NCBI RefSeq assembly: GCF_022549355.1
Contig: NZ_JAKZGL010000009.1
Location: forward strand, 59,990 to 123,989
Source: Acinetobacter sp. NIPH 2699
GTDB lineage: Bacteria > Pseudomonadota > Gammaproteobacteria > Pseudomonadales > Moraxellaceae
Reading direction: 5' to 3'
DNA length: 64,000 nucleotides
The translations under genes were made by a program, and so were the position numbers. The notes under the pieces were generated by a model. That model was given only the letters and a program-made list of their open reading frames with translations, was not told where the DNA came from and did no database searches. Each line of letters begins with the position of its first letter. Within the stretch, counting starts at the first letter, position 1. Below are positions 58,498-64,000 of the stretch, piece after piece.

Positions 58498-58920
58498 ATG
58501 AAAAAAACCAATTTATTCTTTATTGTAAGCGGTACACTTATCATTGCAGCATGTCAAACTGGCTCACACCAATATAATGGTGCAAAGGGCTATCAAATTG
58601 AAGATAAAACAGCAACTTCGGCTACAATCGCTTATACACTTTCTGCACGTAGTAATGCAAATGTGGATGAGAAAAAATTACAGCATGCCTGCAAGCAAGT
58701 ACTCGGTGTAGAAAAAAATTATAAGATTTCAATCCTAAGCACCAATGAAATCATCAACCCTGCTACACAGGAAAACTATGGTGTTCAGCTCGGCAGCAGT
58801 CGCACAACTTTTGGTCTATCCAACTCACCTGATTTAAATAACAGTGAGGGTTATGCTACTCGCCAAGCACTTGAAACTCGACCAACCACACTTACCGTGG
58901 TTCGCTATACCTGTTCTTAA
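58498..58920 (+). CDS. Small lipoprotein, unknown
   Basis: 140 aa, lipobox IAAC (Cys19). The mature part contains a Cys at each end of a possible disulfide (HACKQVLG and RYTCS) and a Thr/Ser-rich middle. It is divergent from glpK and followed by a convergent GNAT gene. I do not recognise it; envelope localisation is the only supportable statement. Confidence 0.75.
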   Translation: MKKTNLFFIVSGTLIIAACQTGSHQYNGAKGYQIEDKTATSATIAYTLSARSNANVDEKKLQHACKQVLGVEKNYKISILSTNEIINPATQENYGVQLGSSRTTFGLSNSPDLNNSEGYATRQALETRPTTLTVVRYTCS

Positions 58921-58978
58921 CTGCATAAATATAAAATGGATGTATCCAGATATTGATAATGAATACATCCAATCAACC

Positions 58979-59263
58979 CTATTTTTTTAGCACATCATGA
59001 ATGGATGGATCCTTATCAAACACAGATTTTGCAAAAGGACACAATGGAATCACTTTAACCTGCCGTTCGCGTACAAATTCGACTAATGCATCTAATAATT
59101 GGCGACCAACGCCTTTCCCACGGAATTGATCACTGACATCGGTATGGTCAATAATGAGCATTTCGTCACCCGCCCATGTATACGCCATCTCGCCTGCGAG
59201 TACATCACCGTCTAAAAGCTTAAATACACCATGTTTAGCATCATCGACTTGCTGAATATTCAT
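58979..59263 (-). CDS. YjdJ-type GNAT-fold acetyltransferase
   Basis: 94-aa minimal GNAT protein. MLIIDHTDVSDQFRGKGVGRQLLDALVEFVRE contains the acetyl-CoA pyrophosphate loop RGKGVG. VIPLCPFAKSVFDKDPSIHDVL is the typical C-terminus of this small family, whose substrate is not established. Transcribed alone. Confidence 0.85.
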   Translation of the reverse strand: MNIQQVDDAKHGVFKLLDGDVLAGEMAYTWAGDEMLIIDHTDVSDQFRGKGVGRQLLDALVEFVRERQVKVIPLCPFAKSVFDKDPSIHDVLKK

Positions 59264-59405
59264 ACGATGTTCCTTTTTGAGTTAAATTTTATTCAATGAA
59301 TCACTTGTTTCACCGAATGTTTTAACATGATGTTCAACAGTATTGTGTTGAGATTTGATATTTCTCAAACAAACCATAATGATCAACTTTTAATAAGGTG
59401 AATAC

Positions 59406-60074
59406 TTATTGAGTACGATAAAAACTCACATTTCGAAACTCGTTCGCTTCATCCAGATCTGGCCAAGTTGTTGCACTTCGCTCATCAATCTTTATATATT
59501 TTGGATGGCTAAAATTTTTGACTCGACTGTCAGCAACCCAAACCTCTGGTGCAAATTTTAGAAATTCGTCTAAAAAGAAACGATTGCATTGATCATAAAG
59601 CACATCTGCTGCGAGCAGGACATCCACTTGTTCTGCTTTATATAAATCATCCAGATATTCAAGCTCTACATCATTTAATAATGCATTTTCACGACATGAT
59701 TCCAAACTGATTTGGTCAATATCACAGCAGATGACTCGCTTCGCGCCTGCCAATTTTGCAGCAATGGCAACGACACCTGAACCTGCACCAAAATCCAATA
59801 CCACTTTATCTTTGACATGATGTGGTTCTGCCAATAACCATTGTGCCATAGCCAAGCCAGATGCCCAGCAAAAAATCCAATAGGGTGTTTCATTCCAAAT
59901 CCGTCGAATGACTTCATCATCTAAACGATCTGTTGGAAATACTGGCGGTATTAACCATAAAGAAATCGGTGTTTCAGGTAATTGTTGCGCCAATAAATCA
60001 GTATTTGGAATCACATCATGCAATGCTTTCAGTAACTGTTCAGGCGCTTTAGCAAATTGAAAGGTACAGCTCAT
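59406..60074 (-). CDS. Class I SAM-dependent methyltransferase
   Basis: 222 aa. SAM-binding motif I is VVLDFGAGSGVVAIAAKLAG, motif II is VICCDIDQISLE, and post-motif LLAADVLYDQ corresponds to the catalytic region. The fold and N-terminal length resemble the ETFB/METTL20-like lysine methyltransferases. The target is unknown. It lies next to folD across a terminator. Confidence 0.82.
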   Translation of the reverse strand: MSCTFQFAKAPEQLLKALHDVIPNTDLLAQQLPETPISLWLIPPVFPTDRLDDEVIRRIWNETPYWIFCWASGLAMAQWLLAEPHHVKDKVVLDFGAGSGVVAIAAKLAGAKRVICCDIDQISLESCRENALLNDVELEYLDDLYKAEQVDVLLAADVLYDQCNRFFLDEFLKFAPEVWVADSRVKNFSHPKYIKIDERSATTWPDLDEANEFRNVSFYRTQ

Positions 60075-60094
60075 ATTTGTTTAATTCTAAAAAA

Positions 60095-60117
60095 ACCCCT
60101 CTTTCAATAGAGGGGTT
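60095..60117. terminator. Hairpin between folD and the methyltransferase gene
   Basis: AACCCCTCT / AGAGGGGTT stem with a TTCAAT-type loop in an A-rich context; on the minus strand it ends folD. Confidence 0.85.
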
Positions 60118-60125
60118 AAAGATCT

Positions 60126-60974
60126 TTATCCCAACGCCTTTTCAGCAGCTTCAACAGTTTGACGAATCAAAGTGGTAATCGTCATGGGACCCACACCACC
60201 TGGAACAGGTGTATAAGCAGATGCCACTTCGTCAATTCCAACCAGTTGAATATCACCCACACCACCACCATCACGTGGATGGAAGCCAGCATCAACCACC
60301 ACCGCGCCTTGTTTAATCCAATCTTTTTGGATCAATTCCGCTTTACCCACTGCCCCGACAATAATGTCAGCTTGTTTAACCAAGTCAGCAAGATTTTGCG
60401 TACGTGAATGACAGATCGTTACGGTTGCATTGGCTTGCAATAGCATCATTGCCATTGGTTTACCTAAGATCGCAGAGCGCCCCACCACGACCGCATGTTT
60501 GCCTGCAATCTCAATTTTGTTTTCTTTCAAAATCGTCATGATGCCTGCTGGTGTTGCTGAACCGTAAGCCGCTTCACCCATCGCCATACGACCAAAACCT
60601 AAGCAAGTCACACCATCGACATCTTTTGCCAATGAAATTGCATCAAAACATGCTCTTTCATCAATCTGTTCTGGCACTGGATGTTGCAGCAAAATACCGT
60701 GTACATCAGGATTTGCATTGAGTTTTTCAATTTCTGCAAGCAATTGTTCAGTTGTGGTTTCTTTCGGAAGTTCGACTTTAAGTGAATCCATTCCTACACG
60801 ACGGCAAGCATTGCCTTTCATACGCACGTAAGTTGCAGATGCACCATCATCACCGACTAAAATGGTTGCCAAAATTGGGGTACGCCCCGTTTTTGCTTTT
60901 AATGCCTCTACACGTACCAACAAATCTGCTTCGATTTGTGTTGCCAATGCACGACCGTCTAAAACCAATGCCAC
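60126..60974 (-). CDS. folD: Methylenetetrahydrofolate dehydrogenase/cyclohydrolase
   Basis: 282-aa bifunctional enzyme of one-carbon metabolism. The substrate site is [14 protein letters not shown] (catalytic Lys), followed by [41 protein letters not shown] (NADP site) and [15 protein letters not shown]. The start is a GTG at 60974 with GGGAG 6 nt upstream, giving [13 protein letters not shown]; a longer frame with 21 extra residues upstream is not credible. A tRNA pair lies behind the start. Confidence 0.96.
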   Translation of the reverse strand: MALVLDGRALATQIEADLLVRVEALKAKTGRTPILATILVGDDGASATYVRMKGNACRRVGMDSLKVELPKETTTEQLLAEIEKLNANPDVHGILLQHPVPEQIDERACFDAISLAKDVDGVTCLGFGRMAMGEAAYGSATPAGIMTILKENKIEIAGKHAVVVGRSAILGKPMAMMLLQANATVTICHSRTQNLADLVKQADIIVGAVGKAELIQKDWIKQGAVVVDAGFHPRDGGGVGDIQLVGIDEVASAYTPVPGGVGPMTITTLIRQTVEAAEKALG

Positions 60975-61144
60975 AGCGTATCTCCCAAATGAGTATAAGT
61001 AAGCGCTTACGATTAAATAAGTATGCAAATGATACATGATAATTTGCGCAATATTCTTTTAGATGTTGTTTTTATGTGCATATTCGCTGCAAACACTATT
61101 GTTTTTTTTCTAAAGATTGCTAATATGTGCATCACCAAGAGATG

Positions 61145-61217
61145 GCGGGGTGGCAGAGTGGTCATGCAGCGGACTGCAACTCCGTGTACGCCGGTTCGAT
61201 TCCGACCTCCGCCTCCA
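61145..61217 (+). tRNA. tRNA-Cys (GCA)
   Basis: Acceptor stem GGCGGGG / CTCCGCC with encoded CCA, and anticodon loop CTGCAAC giving GCA. The T loop GTTCGATTC is normal. It is ten bases before tRNA-Leu, so the two are co-transcribed. Confidence 0.96.
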
Positions 61218-61227
61218 ATTTGGTAAA

Positions 61228-61313
61228 GCCCGAGTGGTGAAATCGGTAGACACAGGGGATTTAAAATCCCCCGCCCACAAAGCGTGCCAGTTCGAGTCTG
61301 GCCTCGGGCACCA
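61228..61313 (+). tRNA. tRNA-Leu (TAA)
   Basis: 86 nt with a long variable arm; acceptor GCCCGAG / CTCGGGC with CCA; anticodon loop TTTAAAA giving TAA. T arm GTTCGAGTC. The accessory module begins right after this gene, as is common at tRNA sites. Confidence 0.96.
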
Positions 61314-61344
61314 TTTTTCAGCTAATGAAATTTGGTGCTAAAAA

Positions 61345-61367
61345 TTCCAGCGTAAGCTGGTTTTTTT
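61345..61367 (+). terminator. Terminator of the tRNA pair
   Basis: CCAGC GTAA GCTGG stem followed by seven T. Confidence 0.9.
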
Positions 61368-61550
61368 ATGCCTGAAATATTCGAACATCTTAAATAAAAA
61401 TACAAAACAAAAATTCCCTACACTATCTGATTGACATTATTGCTGTCATTTTCATTGGTATACCTAAATTAGTAAAAGATACAAAATTGTACGTATATTA
61501 AATAAGCGTCTTTGCTAGCATATCGCCAAAATAAAATGAGAGGGTTAATT

Positions 61551-62106
61551 TTGGCAACAGCATATATTGTGGTTGGATGTCCCACTACTGGTGGGGGGGA
61601 AAGTCATTACAGGAAGTAGCTTTTTCTTAATTGAGGGTATTCCTATTGCATGTGTTGGTGATACAGCAACTTGTCCAAAGCATCAAACTGTTGCAACGAT
61701 TATCACTGGTGATCCACATATGCAGGTAATGGGTAAAATGGCTGCTAGGGTTAATGATTCACTATCTTGTGGATGTAAATTATTACCAATGCAAAATCTT
61801 GTCGTTCAAGATAATGGTCCTTCGCCCAGTTCTAATGCTGCAAGCTCATCTACGTCTACACCTGTTCAGGATAGTTTCATTGCACAAAATCCAGATGATC
61901 ACGGCATCAAATTTAAGTTACTAGATGAGAATACAGGGCAGCCTTTAATTGAACAATATTTCAAGCTGAAAGCACCAGATGGCAGCATGATTGAAGGCTT
62001 TACTGATGAAACGGGACAAACTGAGCTTATTGAGTCTGGAAAAGAAGCAAAAGAAGTTGATTTGACTACGTTTGACCTATCAAAACCATTACCAGAATGG
62101 AATTAA
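61551..62106 (+). CDS. PAAR-domain protein, out of frame at a run of seven G
   Basis: Type VI secretion spike-tip protein. The proper N-terminus ATAYIVVGCPTTGGG is read from TTG 61551 (AGAGGG 6 nt upstream), but the run of seven G at 61593-61599 throws the frame off. With six G it would continue KVITGSSFFLIEGIPIACVGDTATCPKHQ, NDSLSCGCK and so on, the PAAR repeat, in the frame open from 61567. The C-terminal 80 residues (HGIKFKLLDENTGQPLIEQYF) look like a small beta-sandwich linker. It is followed by an overlapping effector gene. As printed the protein is frame-disrupted; a tract-length change or sequencing error would restore it. Confidence 0.85.
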
Positions 62107-62108
62107 AG

Positions 62109-62798
62109 ATGACTAGACCACAGGATAGAAATGTACACCCCGACACAATGGCTGGTTTTCCCGAAGAACAGAAAGTTTGTGTCATTACTGAGCCACTTTG
62201 TAATCAGTACATAAAAGAGCGAAATTATTATATAGCTCGGCCGTACAACTTTATGATGAGTGTTACAGACTGGTTTGAAGTTGAGAATACTATAGAGTTG
62301 TTGATGGCTGTTAGATTTGGGATGGAATACGATGTTAATACGTTCCCAGACGATTTTATGTTCGATACTGCATTTCATACTCAAATGTACATCAAATTTC
62401 ATAATTACGTACTCAAACACTCATTAAAAGAAATTCCTAAAATTGTTGGGGAGTTTCAGCAAACAGCTTTTAAAGTAAGATTTATTAGTACTTTTGCAGT
62501 TAATGACTTGAAGGATCTTCGAAATTTAGGTCCTTTTGCACAAGGTAAAGGGGCTGTAAAATCATTGAATGATTTGAAAAAAACTCTAAGTAAGTTAGAT
62601 GTTCGGGAAGCAACAACTGATCTCGCTTTACTACAAGATAATCGGGGGCCAATTCATATCAATAGAAATATGTTTAAGAAAATATTCAAAAAAGACTTTA
62701 ACACTGGAATGGTACAAATTTTACGTACCCAAGGAATTTACAAAGGTGATCCTACAAATGTTGAATTTTCGGAATTTGATCGTCTTAACAATCATTAA
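62109..62798 (+). CDS. Putative type VI effector linked to the PAAR protein
   Basis: 229 aa, unrecognised. It begins three bases after the PAAR stop (GGA about 8 nt upstream; ATG 62097 is an alternative), so it is in the position of a cargo effector. It has no signal peptide or membrane helix. A middle region (NFMMSVTDWFEVENTIELLMAVRFGMEY) is rich in aromatic and acidic residues. The tail (about 188-229, MFKKIFKKDFNTGMVQILRTQG) is Lys- and Asp-rich and is repeated downstream. The neighbouring immunity gene encodes a lipoprotein, so the toxin probably acts in the periplasm. Function unknown. Confidence 0.65.
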   Translation: MTRPQDRNVHPDTMAGFPEEQKVCVITEPLCNQYIKERNYYIARPYNFMMSVTDWFEVENTIELLMAVRFGMEYDVNTFPDDFMFDTAFHTQMYIKFHNYVLKHSLKEIPKIVGEFQQTAFKVRFISTFAVNDLKDLRNLGPFAQGKGAVKSLNDLKKTLSKLDVREATTDLALLQDNRGPIHINRNMFKKIFKKDFNTGMVQILRTQGIYKGDPTNVEFSEFDRLNNH

Positions 62799-63219
62799 TT
62801 TTTCTCTGTTTGGTTGTTCTGCTAAGTCGTTAGATATCAAGGAAACGTTAAAGCAAGGCAATGGTGGTGCTATAAGTATGCTATTGATTGATTCAGATGT
62901 ATATCGTGTATCAACAGATATTGAACTTAATAAAACATCTAGAACATTGTTACGAACAACTCTTTCAAAGTTAGAAGTAATTCGTAAATTTGAGCAAGAG
63001 ATTGGTGGGGGGTATAAAATTGAAGATGATCTTTTACCCGCAAAAATTAATCAGCTTTGTTTGATTAATAATTTCATGTTGACGCATAGAAAAGAATTAC
63101 CACCAAATATTGACTTTTCAGACACATATAACTGGATTAATGACAAACAAATTGTTTATAAAAAGACTCTGACTGAGTACTTAGGCGATAAAAAACTAAC
63201 AAATGACTGTAGATCCTAA
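62758..63219 (+). CDS. Putative immunity lipoprotein, first copy
   Basis: 153 aa with a lipobox (FGC, Cys20). ATG 62758 has AAAGGTG 8 nt upstream and lies inside the effector tail in another frame, overlapping it by 41 nt. Mature sequence: IKETLKQGNGGAISMLLIDSDVY..., a Cys pair (LCLINN and DCRS) and no recognised domain. It is homologous to the downstream copy. A periplasmic immunity role is inferred from its position after the effector. Confidence 0.7.
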   Translation: MLNFRNLIVLTIINFSLFGCSAKSLDIKETLKQGNGGAISMLLIDSDVYRVSTDIELNKTSRTLLRTTLSKLEVIRKFEQEIGGGYKIEDDLLPAKINQLCLINNFMLTHRKELPPNIDFSDTYNWINDKQIVYKKTLTEYLGDKKLTNDCRS

Positions 63220-63231
63220 AACAACTTAAAG

Positions 63232-63257
63232 AACTATCCTATATAGGGTAGTTTTTT
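63232..63257 (+). terminator. Terminator after the first immunity gene
   Basis: AACTATCC / GGGTAGTT stem (one G-T pair) with a TATATA loop followed by six T. Confidence 0.85.
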
Positions 63258-63296
63258 ATTACACGTGTATAGAGGCTAAACCATATCAATAGAGAC

Positions 63297-63863
63297 ATGT
63301 TCAAACGTATATTCAAAAAAGACTTTAACGCAGGTATGGTGCAGATTCTACGTAATGAAGGCACATATAGAGGTGATCCAACCAATGTTCAGTACTCAGA
63401 ATTTGATAAAAAATTAATCGTTAGTTTTCTATGTTTAAGCATTCTTACTGCATGTTCTAGTACTTTAACGAACCAAGAAATTAAGGAGACACTAATGATT
63501 AGTAGCTCTGGTGCATTAAAGATGCTTTTAGTAGATTCTGATGTTTATCAGAAGGCTACAAATAGGGAGTTAGACCCAGTTACTTGGGAGCTTTTAAAAT
63601 CGACAAAAGTTAAGTTGGACATTTTACGTGGCCTTGAGGAAAGGATAGGAGGTTCATATACAATTGAAGATAATTTATCTGTGGGTAAAATGAATCAACT
63701 TTGTTTAATCAATAATTTCATGCTTGCACATAAAAAAGAATTTCCTAAAACTTTGGATTTATCAGGTACCTATGATTGGATTGAGTCAAAACAAAAAATA
63801 TTCTTAACCAATCTGAATGAAATTTTAGGCGATAAGAGAATGAAAAACGATTGTCGATCCTAG
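63297..63863 (+). pseudogene. Duplicated effector tail fused to a second immunity lipoprotein
   Basis: 188-codon frame. Residues 1-38 (MFKRIFKKDFNAGMVQILRNEG) repeat the C-terminal tail of the effector. From about residue 39 the frame reads into a lipoprotein signal (LIVSFLCLSILTACSS) and an immunity-type domain similar to the first copy. In the first copy the immunity gene starts in a shifted frame within the tail. Here the equivalent ATG (63380) meets a stop ten codons later, and one extra A in the A6 tract would reconnect it to the signal peptide. So it is either a natural fusion or a decayed duplicate. The signal is not N-terminal as it stands. Confidence 0.6.
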
Positions 63864-63905
63864 ACAAAAAAGCCAACTTTTAGATGTACTAGCTCAAACC
63901 TGATC

Positions 63906-64000
63906 GAGGTTGTAAATAATTCTGTGTAAACACACCTTAGATATAGTCAGCCATACGTTGTTCAAACAAGATGCTAAAACGGCTCATTGCAGCTTTCCAG
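63906..64000 (-). mobile_element. End of an IS256-family element, cut by the window
   Basis: A terminal sequence (GAGGTTGTAAATAATTC, then TGTGTAAACAC) of IS256 type precedes a transposase 3' end reading inward. Its left boundary near 63906 is an estimate. The other end lies outside the window. Confidence 0.7.
63937..64000 (-). CDS. IS256-family transposase, C-terminal end only
   Basis: The minus strand reads WKAAMSRFSILFEQRMADYI then stop at 63937, the typical tail of IS256-family transposases. The remainder lies to the right of the window. Confidence 0.75.
   Translation of the reverse strand, partial: WKAAMSRFSILFEQRMADYI

Noticed and set aside
61023..61341. Plus-strand frames running across the two tRNA genes
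   Set aside because: They translate tRNA sequence.
61314..61550. Integrase or attachment repeat next to tRNA-Leu
   Set aside because: I found no second copy of the tRNA 3' end and no integrase within the window.
62103..62420. 105-codon minus-strand frame over the effector gene
   Set aside because: No start site or similarity; the plus strand has the operon.

Overview
The window is chromosomal DNA of a low-GC gammaproteobacterium, almost certainly Acinetobacter. I infer the genus from base composition and from gene content and style: a cioAB-type cytochrome bd, the glpK-glpR-glpD order, a GTP-dependent PEP carboxykinase, two TonB receptors, and a PAAR protein of a form I associate with Acinetobacter. 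The species is not determined. Most of the window is ordinary core genome. Accessory material is concentrated in three places: 3.3-11.3 kb, 48.8-51.7 kb and 61.5-64 kb.

Layout. 1-3.1 kb: the 3' part of a type II NADH dehydrogenase, a SlyD-like FKBP isomerase and a photolyase. 3.3-11.3 kb: an exopolysaccharide cluster. Five overlapping plus-strand genes (two unknown membrane proteins, a processive GT2 glycosyltransferase, a BcsB-like periplasmic protein and a lipoprotein resembling E. coli YbcH) converge on a two-gene minus-strand unit (an NfrA/BcsC-like TPR-plus-barrel outer-membrane protein and the UDP-GlcNAc 2-epimerase WecB). The set resembles the E. coli NfrA/NfrB/WecB phage N4 glycan-receptor pathway crossed with a Bcs-type secretion system. 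11.5-16.8 kb: a VIT-family transporter, a His-rich DUF2946 protein, cytochrome bd oxidase with its 36-residue third subunit, and a nitronate monooxygenase-like enzyme. 16.8-25.3 kb: ppk1, mtgA, a rhomboid, the ybbP-ybbA/tesA trio and a beta-carbonic anhydrase. 25.5-31.2 kb: a lipase-like hydrolase, an unknown protein, a Fur-boxed TonB receptor, nfuA and a second rhomboid. 31.4-36.2 kb: a lipoprotein arylsulfatase coupled to a lipoprotein formylglycine-generating enzyme, epmA and pdxB. 36.5-42.5 kb: lipoproteins of unknown role and a LuxR-type regulator. 42.6-48.7 kb: groESL with a heat-shock promoter, a phosphoesterase/lipid kinase pair and pckG.

48.8-51.7 kb holds a decayed polymorphic toxin. 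It has a stop codon inside its nuclease-like domain, an IS1595-family element inserted with an exact 8-bp target duplication, and a frameshifted upstream fragment, but its downstream immunity-like gene is intact. 51.9-58.2 kb: a second TonB receptor with a Fur-like box, then the glycerol regulon (glpD, glpR, glpK) with GlpR-like operators. 58.5-61 kb: a small lipoprotein, a GNAT protein, a methyltransferase and folD.

61.1-64 kb: tRNA-Cys and tRNA-Leu are followed by a type VI secretion PAAR gene that is out of frame at a run of seven G, an unrecognised putative effector with an overlapping lipoprotein immunity gene, and a second copy of the effector tail plus immunity gene, fused by what looks like a one-base homopolymer change. 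The window ends inside an IS256-family element. The best candidates for undescribed biology are the hybrid glycan cluster and this PAAR/effector/immunity module.
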